From Strongylocentrotus droebachiensis (Eukaryota > Echinodermata > Echinoidea > Camarodonta > Strongylocentrotidae): DNA of 64,000 bases. The position numbers were made by a program, and so were the translations under genes. The notes under the pieces are model-generated. The model made no database searches. It saw nothing but the letters and a program-made list of their open reading frames with translations, and was not told the origin of the DNA. The first letter of the stretch is position 1. Each line of letters begins with the position of its first letter. Where the stretch lies: positions 186,001-250,000 of the forward strand of contig JAVYIG010001821.1 in NCBI GenBank assembly GCA_035222895.1, given 5' to 3'. Shown here in pieces: positions 1 to 11,700 of this stretch.

Positions 1-1429
1 AGTAACCCTTATACGTTGCGTTCGTGATAAAAGTACCGCACTAACATAACTAGTGTATATATGACTATCGCCAAAGAACTCTTGCTAGGCAAATGGATTG
101 ATATTAAACAATGTTTTCCAACTTTATGGAGCATTTGGCTTTAGTTTATTTTCAAGAAACAACATTCACATTATGTTTCCAAACGAAAATAGACTGAAGG
201 GAAGCGAATTGATAACTGTCCGTGTCGACAAATGCGTTCGACTGTAATATAATGCTTTAAGTTTCAAAATAGTTAATGAGGGAATGAGATAGTCTTATTG
301 TTCTTGTTCTTGTTCTTCTTGTTTTGTTGTTAATTTTGTGCAATTAAATCTCCGTTCGATTTTTAAGCAGCAGCTCGAGGTGTTAAAATAACGTGCTTGA
401 ATGAGAGATTACGTCAGGAGCATGATACTTGTATTGTACTCCACATGCCCGATCTGGGAGTATGATTGCATCATCCTTTACCCCTGACGGACAATAGATT
501 TGATACCTATCTTTCTAGACCACGTGTTTAGATGAGACGGTTGATTTGTACAATACTTAGCCTAAAAGTTGTTTTGTTGTTTTGTTGTTTTGTTGCTAGG
601 GGCGCTATGACCAAACATAAGTCCGATTCAAAGAGTGAAATTTATTTCTTTCCACAAATGAGATTCGTCGTAGATGTTGTAATTATGATATCTCTTTTAC
701 CCTGAGCGCTCAATGAGTGTACTATGAACAGATGAAATCTCAAAAAAGTTGACAGCACATTTTATTATACTAATGATAATTGTGTTTTGTTTCTCGAAAG
801 ATTCTTCTTTAAGGGTGTTGGGCACTTTACTATAGAGTCTGCAAAAGAGAATAATTGATTTTTCACTTTACGATATCAAGAAGACCATGAGATCCTGGTT
901 CTGATATCTCTTGCGAGCTTTGATTCATATCCATGCATGTCTGTCTTTTGTGGTCTTCATCTTTTCTTTTCATCTGCATGTTGCTTATCCCTCTCTGAAA
1001 TTGAAGCAAACATTCATGCTGTAATGTTGCGTTCAAGCGACGGTCAGTGCCATAGGGGTGCGTCTCACTTAGTGGTATGTCATAATATAGTACAATGGCA
1101 CAATGGGGTTATGTTCAAGTTGGCTAAAAGAGAAGCATTAACGGAGGGAAAAACTTCAGTGAAAGTTCGAGGAAAATATAATGAAGGATTGTGAGTCTTT
1201 AATACCTCTCGTATACCTTTTCTGTACTAGAAATGTCATGAATTCTCAATTTTACGAAGAAAATAATCCATTCACCTTTTTTATAAATATTATTTTAAAC
1301 ACATATTTGTAAACACCCTTATTATGATAGAGATCTCCCAATTTGAATTGATTGCATTTTCAGAACAAGGGAAATAGAATACTCATAAGGTAAATCACAA
1401 AGTTGTACATCTGTGTTTGAAAGACTACA

Positions 1430-1469
<40 letters not shown>

Positions 1470-2740
1470 CATAGGATCACCCTTTATGTATGATTGTTTG
1501 ATATAAGTAACACAAAAGATTTGACAAAATAATCACATCATGAGCCCTAATTTCTTGCTCTATTGTTGTCAATAATTCTAAGTGAAGAGGAGGTGACCCT
1601 TTCATGACTTTAGAAGTGGTTTGTGATGCTACAGATAATCCAAATACTGTTCTAACGCATCGCACAATATTTCTTTTCTGATTGAGACAATGAAATCATA
1701 CCTTCTTCGCAGACGATAACTTGGTTCGTTTCATGTAGACAGTTGTTATTAATAGATGAATGCTTCATGACAATGGCGTCGGTACAATAGGGGAATGGTG
1801 GGGTGTAAAGAAAAAAAGAGAAAAAGCAAAATGACACACATGAGTGCTTAAGTAAGAGCTCTTAGTAGTGAACTCGAGATCGCTGAACTATGTGGCTGGG
1901 AAAACGTTTCTATGGCCAGAGTATAATAATGATTAGATCAATTTATATTGCGCAGCTACTATATAATATATCTACTGCATTGTGATGAAAACACAACCCC
2001 TAATAGTGCTATATTTACAAACACACAATGAAAATATTTTTTAAAAACTATTCATGAGGTCCTGAAAACAAGTTCATTTTCAACAAAACTCTTAAGACAG
2101 CAACATCAGAGGCTTTTGTTATGTCTAATGGTAGGTTAATCCAATGTTTTGGAGCGGCGAAACTGTGCCAGTAATGTCAAGGGCAACACATTTATATCTC
2201 CTGTAAAGAAACAGGTTGCGTAATACTTGCTAAGGATTGATGTATTAAAATAATATTAAACACTTCTGCTTTATGAGGACTGATTATAGCCTAAACAAAA
2301 ACTAACAGTTATAGGATATAAACCATGTCGGGGCGAAATTGTCCTTCGCCATAAGGGATTTCAGTCCATTCGTCCTGTCTTCTGAACGTTTTTCCTTTTA
2401 AACCATTTAAAGTGAAAATGAATGATTGATACTTATCTCAAACAAACAAAAATATAATTTTGCTTCTGATTATATCCCGTTATATCCTAAATCAAAATAT
2501 TCTTCCAACACGATTGCTGCACACATCAATAGCATGCCATCACTTTCAGCTCGCGCAAATTAACACATCATCGGATAAATATTAATCAGGCTCGTTCCCA
2601 TTATCTAATCCAGTGTTCCATTTTCATGACAAAGCTTTAAGCTGTAATAAGATAGCAAACATGCTTCATTGCAACTGATGTCTTCGTATACCACCATGGC
2701 GTGTGATAATGAAGATGTTCTTATCTCTATTTATCACCAG
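1..2740. other. AT-rich non-coding, no gene seen
   Basis: No frame with family resemblance and no convincing exon. It probably is intron or 5' flank of the EDA-like gene. Only short repeats were seen (GTTCTT units at 300-325, GTTTT units at 568-595, TA run at 1434). Confidence 0.5.
1434..1467 (+). repeat. (TA)n microsatellite
   Basis: About 17 uninterrupted TA units. Confidence 0.9.
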
Positions 2741-2776
2741 AACGAAGGCAAAGACAAAGGTGTCAGTGTCCAGATG
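2741..2776 (+). CDS. Candidate 36-nt exon with basic, furin-like stretch (EDA-like gene)
   Basis: A pyrimidine-rich acceptor ending CACCAG precedes 2741 and a strong donor G|GTATGT follows 2776. The exon is 36 nt, so it keeps the phase 1 needed by the exon at 5590. In that phase it is open and reads RRQRQRCQCPD, joining to GESPPQLES of the next exon. RRQR fits the minimal furin motif R-X-X-R, placed just before the receptor-binding domain where ectodysplasin is cut. This rests on splice signals, phase and motif only; a chance exon cannot be excluded at this size. Confidence 0.45.
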
Positions 2777-5700
2777 GTATGTGACACCATGAAATACTCT
2801 CACAATATCGTTTTACTTTTTTTGCTAACACACTGTTACTCATAAAGTTGGAATAAGTTTCTTATGATTTTTTGTAAAGACAAACTTTATATCAGAACTT
2901 TACAGATCAATTTCTATGAATCTTTAGATAGACAATAAATAATAATAATAATAATAATGGATATTTATATAGCGCACATATCCACCCTGAAAGGTGCTCA
3001 AAGCGCTCCAATTATACCCCGGCTCTGCTAGGCTACCGATTTCGGTGCTCACAGCATTCCAGGAATTCCTTCCTACCGGTCCGCATTTTACTTCACCTGG
3101 GTGGAGTATGGCAATTGTAGGTCAATGTCTTGCCAAAGGACATTAGTGCCGCGGCGGTACTCGAACCGCTGACCTTGTGATCGACAGTCCGGCGACGTAT
3201 CCACTCGTCCACGACATCTGATACCATGAAAACTTTATATATCAAGAATAAATAACATTGTCAAAATCATTTCATGAAAAGAGTTACCAACGTTAAGGGT
3301 AACAGTGAACTCAATTAAATAGTACCCTTGTGGGCTGAGAAAATCCCTTCCCACATAAAGGTAGTTATCATACCCTTTTGGGGCGATTTAATGACAATGT
3401 GGATAATAAATGGATTTAATCACGGTTTGCCCATTAATTGGGGGGGGGGGCTTGCATTAATTTTTGCCCAATATTCTCATCCTGTATCACATGTGTCCAA
3501 TCAAACATCATTTTAACTCTTAAACCTAATATATTATGTAGGATGTCGAACGAATGACATTAAAAGCTGGGAGTTTGTTGATATAAATAAAATACATATC
3601 GCCTTAATAACGCCTTATCGGACGTGTGACCAACCAACATGTCCGACGTAGCACTCATGTCGAAGGACTATAAAAGTACCACCGGTAAAATAGTCCGACG
3701 CTATTCTTGTTCAATGAGATGTATACACATTTCCGATAGGATGTAATATGATTCTGATCACCGGACGTCTGTCCGATTTAAACCTTACATTATACATATA
3801 CACTAGGGTTTCATAAGACAGTACGTGACATCCAGTTTCAGACCAAAAGTTTGATGATTTGTTTACTCCTACAAACAATAACTATCGCCACACGAAAAGC
3901 GATTAACTGAAATAAATTTGAATTCAAAGAACAACAAGCGTTTGTTTCGATTGCATCTATTTTGTTTGTCATCTCTGAGATGCCTTATTTGACGTCTAAG
4001 AAAATTCTCAGTGTGTGTATGTACTTAAACACATCAGCTTTGATTCACTTTGTGTTGAATAGGTTTTTTGATGATGCCGTGTGATTAACGGCGTCTTTGA
4101 TTTTTCTTTTTAAATATTTTTCACCGTGAGCATTTTACACCTGACAAGATCACACATATCTCCGTCTTTATTTCTTGATCAACTCCTCGAATTGATATGA
4201 AGACAATGATTTCTCAAGCGCGTAGCTAGGGGTTTATTTTAGGGGGGCGAGGCGCGCTCCCTAGGAGAATGGGTGCAGGGAGGGCGAAGCGCGGAAGCTT
4301 TGACGTTTCATTAAATTATTAGAGAAAGAAGACAATTCGTTGTACCGTTCATGTCGACTTTTAATCCTTGTCTGAATTTTCTAAAATAATATTTGATTCA
4401 TTGTTATGCAGTGTTGTAATGAGCAAACACGCTTGGGGGGCATAAATCGTCCTCGACTTGGTATATTCAACAGGTGTTGACCAGCTCCCCCCCCCCCCCT
4501 CCCCCTCCTTGTTGTTTCCCTTTCTTAATGGCAAGCCACTCTCTCCCTTTGACATATATGTTTTTAGTTTAAATGAGGGCTGCAAGGACATTAAACTTCA
4601 TGCTTACGCTGTAGCTCTCCAACACCATGTTCATCTTAGGCATATATGCATTAAGCGGATAACTTAATTTGTTATAACTTTTCTCATTTCTCTACAATGT
4701 CATGTACCGTATATGTATCAAACTATAAATGAATGCTATATGTAAAATATCACATTGATGCACATGAATATGTATGTTCGAAAAGATGATATATAATCAG
4801 TAAATCACTTATCAGTTTCTGAATACGTACATGTGTCAAAACGGATTTGTTTATTCTCCTATTCTGACGAAAACATACGGTGAACGTTCATTTGCCCATG
4901 CAGCCCCAGTTTTACGGAATAGCCTCATCGACTCTCATATAAACATTAATTACATAGAAACGTTTAAGTCTGCCCTTAGATCACACTTGTTAAAGAGATA
5001 AAAGGGATTCAGTAACCTTTTTTCTCTTTGTTTATATTTTCTGTTTCTTCCCACGTGCATAGGGACATACTAATGTAATGCGTTATGCGCTATGCGAGAA
5101 TGGTAAATCATTATTAGCATGAAGGGATTTAGCTATAAAGAGAACCAATTATGTTTATCTTGTAGAATATGAGTTATTCTGTCTGATAGCCGCCAAAGTA
5201 GGAAATCACCATCTATAAGTACTTATATATCAAAACTAATAGCACATACTTTTTATTTAATTTCATGTGCTAGATATCAAGCACATCGGTAACTCTTGTG
5301 GCACAGGAAAATTATTTGCTTAGTGTCTGCGCTTTATTATTTTCATTCAGCTCTTCTTATGCGTCATCAAATACTGTTCTGTTTGATATGTGCTATGAGT
5401 CCTATGTACAAAATTTAAGCAGCGGCACATGTTAGTTGTAGTTTCCTTCAGGAACTGATTCGTATAAGCATTCATCTTAGAACCATCTATCGATGCTTCA
5501 GTTCTCTTTCAAAATAAGATCTTGAATAAAAGTATTCCAATTGCTCTAATTATTCATTATTCATCTAATTATTCATTATTTCCTTACAGGAGAATCTCCC
5601 CCACAACTAGAGTCTGCCTATGTCCATTTCGTTGGAAACGTCAGCTCGCTAGTAGACACTCGTAAGTATAAATCAAGTAATATATTCTGATCAAACATAG

Positions 5701-8700
5701 AAGTCAAATCATAATAACATACTCTTCATAGTCATTCTTAGTTTTTCTAACACTATTAATGGAATAAAATACATATCAACTGATAACTACGTGCATTACT
5801 ATATGAAATGTATGCTCGATACCACCTCCCTTTCGCATATCAATATTTGTGTATAGGGTATGAATATTATTTGATTATGCAGAATCATATTCTATGATTT
5901 CAAAAGTGGTAGGTGATTCGAGATATTATATTACGAGTACGACACCGTATCTTAATCTATATACAATTAACCGACCACTACTAGAAAATGATAGCTAATT
6001 TTTCTTTCTTTTTCTTCTAATCATTATTTTGGCATGCTATCCATAATTGAGCATCATGTTTTATTTAAATCACTTCTTAACAAGAAGTTTCCATTTTATC
6101 CCTCCAACCTCGCTGGAATCCAGAAAAAGACCGTTGCACCCTTAGGAAATCAGTTCCTCCCCCTCCCCCAAGAAGAAAAATGAATAAAACTAGACACGTG
6201 CTGCGCCACTTTCACTTCCCTACCCCCCCCCCCCCCCTTAACAAAATATTTCTTAACAAAAATATATATATTAACGATGATAATAATAATAATAATAATG
6301 ATAATAATAATAATAAATAAATAAAATAAAAACGGGCAATTATTCCCAAAACAAGTTATCTGCAGGCAGAAGGGTAATATAATACGTACATGAGAGGAAT
6401 CCCCCCAGTTAATTAATTGTTTTAAGTTTTCATAGGGGGTTGTTGTCCGGAGGAAACGGTCCTACAATAGAAAGTCCAGCCTTTAGACTCCAGTTACGAA
6501 TGACATTCAATGGTTCCTTCATTACGTTCATGGTTTGTACTCATGATTCAAGAAATGTCCTATTTGATCTTTATCCACTTGGTGTACTAGTGCGTAACTT
6601 TTGTTTTTTGTTTTCTCGTGGAGGAGGAGAGGGGGTGGGGTGGTGTTGAGTCAATAAACGCATAATACATTTCGTGCACTCCTGTTGTTACCCCCCCCCC
6701 CCCCTCCACCCACCCATTAATGAAAGGTAACTTTATGAATACATAAATAAACACTATATGGAGTAAACCGCTTCCATACTTTATATTTGTCTTTAATCTT
6801 AATAGATCCAGAAAGATTACATCCACTCTCCCCCAGGATGGTGAACATCTCTGGTATGTAAAGATATTAATGATTTCAAAACGCTAATCTCTAGCTTTTC
6901 TAACTTCAATATAATATTACACAACATTTATTAGGCGCTTAATACGGGTGTTTCTAAGCGCACCATTGTCTGACTAAAAATTACCAACCAAAACTTATAA
7001 TAAACACACAAATTATCAATCTGTTCTTTATTCATTAAATCATGATAAAAATTGAAATTAAAATGGGATCAAACATACATAAGGTCAGACATAAGGTCAA
7101 ACATAACTACATAAGATCAAACAAACAAGGAATTAAAAGGTGTGCACCTCCTTTGACCGACTCACAACTGCAGAATGTCATTCATGAATTAAAAAGGTGC
7201 GTTTTCAGCAAGGAATATACCCCCAAATTAAGACCCGTAAAACCAACAATGGAATATGTTCTGCACCGTGACTCTGGCTAAAATAATTCTTTGAAAAGAG
7301 AGATGTTTAAATCTTGCTTTACATAGAAAAAATACTGAGTGAGTGCTGGTTTATTTAGGAATTGGATGGAGATCCTATTGATACATTAACCCGATTGCCT
7401 GCAGTGACCCGGTAGCCCCTGCATTAAGCATATGGGAATGCGATGATTATGTAGTCAATAAGTTAACTCGAGGTCAGTTGGGGAAATATCACTATTAACA
7501 TAGTTTCCATTTCAATCTAATTTCATTCTGGAGATTAGTCCAAATTATTTCGCTCATTTAGAATCCTATCTCTGCAACTCATGTTGAATATAAATTTATC
7601 ACTAGATTATAGAAGCATATTATTAATCAATGATCCATTGATTTCTGATTAAAACATTTTATTTCAAAGAACATCGCTCATTTAGATTCCCTGCTATACA
7701 TTCCATGCTAAACACAATCATGCACTAGAATATATTTTTCATTTATTTCATTATCTTTAACACGATATCAACTACTCTCGAAACATCAATCCCATGCAGT
7801 GCGTAACCTATTGTAATGTGCGAACACGATAATGACGTATTACTTTAATCATCTGAACATGATTTCTATGGGACATACAATTGCGTATTGAAAATACCGG
7901 GTCCCCTGAGTTGACTTTTCGAAAATAGTTGCGATCGTGTTCTTTTGATTTCTTTGGTCAAACACTGGATATAGAATCCTTTCATTCCAAATCACTCCAC
8001 TCATTCACATTCCTGGCTTCATATCTCATACTATTAATATTATCATAGTCCATCTTCATTGCAAGGTACGATATTGTAGCTTTCTTAGTGACCATAGAAT
8101 ACAGTATTGTCGCTTTATATGTACAACACTTTCTGACTAATTTTCATTGCACGCCATCACATCTTAGATAACAAGATAATTTATTTAGAAATAAATCATG
8201 AGAAGGTTGACCATAATGTTCATATGAATGTGCTGACTGCAACAACCTGATTTAAAATAATTCAATGTATTGTCTATGACATGAATAGTATTTACAGAGG
8301 GACAGTTTAAAAAACATTTCTCAACTGTCTGAACAGTTTCGTGTAGTAGCTGTTTTGCATGTTTTCAGCAAATATTGTATATAAATTAGTTCTTAACAGA
8401 TGATTATGTTCTTTGAAAAGGTTTATATACTGACAATCAGGGGCGTCGCTAGACCTTTTTCAGTGGGGGGGTGTAGAGGCCAACGATTACCGACAAAACT
8501 AGCCTCCAATTACCGACAAAATTAAATTTCCAATATCTACAAATTCAACGCTATAAACCTGGGGCCGAAGGCTAAATTGTTTTTCCTATGGACTCTCTAT
8601 TGAATTTAACTACTTAGTCTGAATTATGAATCGAATTTTAGTCTGCATGTTGAACTATCGCATTTGTTGTTACCTATGTTCAAGTTAAATGTTCTACTCT

Positions 8701-11700
8701 GTACCCATCTGTATCTTATTGATGTTTATAATTTGTAATCTTGTACTGACATGCAAATGAAACAAATTTCCAATCATTGGACAATAAATTTGAATATGAT
8801 ATGAATATGAATATGATAGTACTTGCATATGCGCAAAATGGTCATTTTCCTCGACGACATAAATATACGAATTATTTCTTCAATTTAGTCAGCATCATAG
8901 CTTTATATTTTAATGCAGGCGCGGAGCTAGGATCTTATTTTAGGGAGGGGCGGTAGTGAGCAAGAGAATCACTTAAAAGCGCGCTCATTAGGGGAGTGTA
9001 GGTGATGGGCCTCCCGCGCGAAGCGCGGAAGCTTAGACGTTTCCTTAAATTATTAGGAAAAGAAGACGATTAATTGTACCGTTTTCGACTGGTAATCCTT
9101 GTCTGATTTAAGTTCCCCCCCCCCCTCCCGCGCGAAGCGCGAAAGCTTCGACGTTTCATTAAATTATTATAAAAAAGAACACGATTTGCTGTACCGTTCT
9201 CGACTGTTTATCCTTTTCTGAATTCAGTACCCCCCCCCCCCCTCCCGCGCAAAGCGCGGAAGCTTTGACGCTTCATTAAATTATGAGAAAAAGCAGACGA
9301 TTCGGTGTACTGTTCTCGACTCTTAATCCTTATCTGAATGAAGCTTCCCCCTCCCGCGCAAAGCGCGGAAGTTTTGACGTTTCATTAAATTATTAGAGAA
9401 AGAAGACGATTCGTCGTACCGTTTTCGACTCTTAATAAGCCCTATTCATCTGAATTCAGTGTCCCCCTCTCGCGCGAAGCGCGGAAGCTTTGACGTTTCC
9501 TCAAATTATTAGAAAAAGAACACGATTCGTTGTACCGTTTTCGACTCTAAATAAGCCCTATTAATTTGTCTGAATTCAGTTTCCCCCTCTCTCGCGAAGC
9601 GTTTCATCACAATATAGACAAAGGAAGACGATTCATCGTACTGTTCTCGATTCGTCTAAATGAAGTTTTCCCCTTCCGCGCGAAGCGCGGAATTTTTGGC
9701 ATTTCATCACAATAATAGAGAAAGGAAGACGATTCCTCGTAACGTCTTCGAATCTTATTAAGCCCTATTCATCTGAATTCAGTTTACCCCTCTCGCGCGA
9801 AGCGCGGAAGCTTTGACGTTTCCTCAAATTATTAGAGAAAGTACAAGATTCGTTGTACCGTTTTCGACTCTAAATAAGCCCTATTAATTTTGTCTGAATT
9901 AAGTATCCCCCTCTCGCGCGTAGCGCGGAAGCTTTGACGTTTCCTTAAGATATTTAAAGAAAAAAGACGATTCGTCGTACAGTTCTCGACTCGTCTAAAT
10001 GAAGTTTTCCCCTTCCGCGCAAAGCGCGGAATTTTTGGCGTTTAATCACAATATAGAGAAAGGAAGGCGGTTCCTCGTACCGTTTTCGAAACTTCAGCTT
10101 CCCCCTCTCGCGCGAAGCACGAAAGCTTTGACGTTTCCTCAAGTTATTAGAGAAAGAACACGAATCGTTGTACCGTTTTCGACTCTAAATAAGCCCTATT
10201 AATTTTGTCTGAATTAAGTTTCCCCCTCTCGCGCGAAGCGCGGAAGCTTTGACGTTTCCTTAAATTATTAGAGAAAAAAAACGATTCGTCGTACTGTTCT
10301 CGCCTCGTCTAAATGAAGTCTTCCCCTTCCGCGCGAAGCGCGGAATTTTTGGCATTTCATCACAATATAGAGAAAGGAAGACGATTCCTCGTAACGTCTT
10401 CGAATCTTATTAAGCCCTATTCATCTGAATTCAGTTTACCCCTCTCGCGCGAAGCGCGAAAGCTCTGAGGTTTCCTCAAATTATTAAAGAAAGAACACGA
10501 ATCGTTGTACCGTTTTCAACTCTCAATAAGCCCTATTAATTTTGTCTGAATTCAGTATCCCCCTCTCGCGCGAAGCGCGCAAGCTTTGACGTTTCCTTAA
10601 ATCATAATAGAAAGAAGACGATTTGTCGTACCGTTCTCGACTCGTCTAGATGAAGTTTTTCCCTTCCGCGCAAAGCGCGGAACTTTGGCGTTTAATCACA
10701 ATATAGAGAAAGGAAGGCGGTTCCTCGTACCGTTTTCGAAACTTCAGCTTCCCCCTCTCGCGCGAAGCACGAAAGTTTTGACGTTTCCTCAAATTATTAG
10801 AGAAAGAACACGATTCGTTGTACCGTTTTCGACTCTAAATAAACCCTAATAATTTTGTCTGAATTCGGTTTCCCCCTCTCGCGCAAAGCGCGAAAGCTTT
10901 GACGTTTCCTTAAATTATAAGAGAAAAAAGACGATTCGTCGTACTGTACACGACTCGTCTAAATAAATCTTTCTCCTTCCACGCGAAGCGCAGAATTTAT
11001 GGCGTTTTTTCACAATATAGAGAAAGGAAGACGACTCCTCGTACCGTTTTCGAATCTTATTAAGCCCTATTCATCTGCATTCAGTTTCCCCTCTCGCGCG
11101 AAGCGCGAAAGCTTTGACGTTTCTTCAAATTATTAGAGAAAGAACACGATTCGATGTTCCGTTTTCGACTTTTAGTAAGCCCTATTTGTCTGAATACAGT
11201 TTCCCACTTTCGCGCGAAGCGCGGATGCTTTGACGTTTCCTTAAATTATTAGAGAAAGAAGACGATTCGTTTTACCGTTCTCGACTCGTCTAAAGTTGAA
11301 GTTTCCCCCTACGCGCGAAGCGCGGAATTTTGGGCGTTTCATCACAATATAAAGAAAGGAAGACGATTCGTCGTACCGTTGTTGACTCTTAAACCTTGTT
11401 TGAATTTAGTTTCCCCGAAAATTTTAAACCTCTGATTTCTTTAGCTGATATTATAAAAAGTGAAACTTCGAGAAAAATACAAGTATTGTAGTTGTAGTCA
11501 CTCTCGAAGTCGTCACAGCGGATAAGAAGTCAGAGTTCGTAGGGAAAATAACTTGTCGGCCGACCGACAATATACATCTCACCGAATTCAAACTTCTGCA
11601 TTGATATGGTACACGAGGATCGAGCAAGAATACCGACACAGCTGACCCGACACAGCAACATATTTACCCGTGTCTTTCTTGCTCCCTGGACGAGACGACT

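Noticed and set aside
6820..6853. A 17-nt micro-exon between CTCCCCCAG and GGTATGT
   Set aside because: 17 nt would break the phase between the exons at 5590 and 12378, which already join perfectly.
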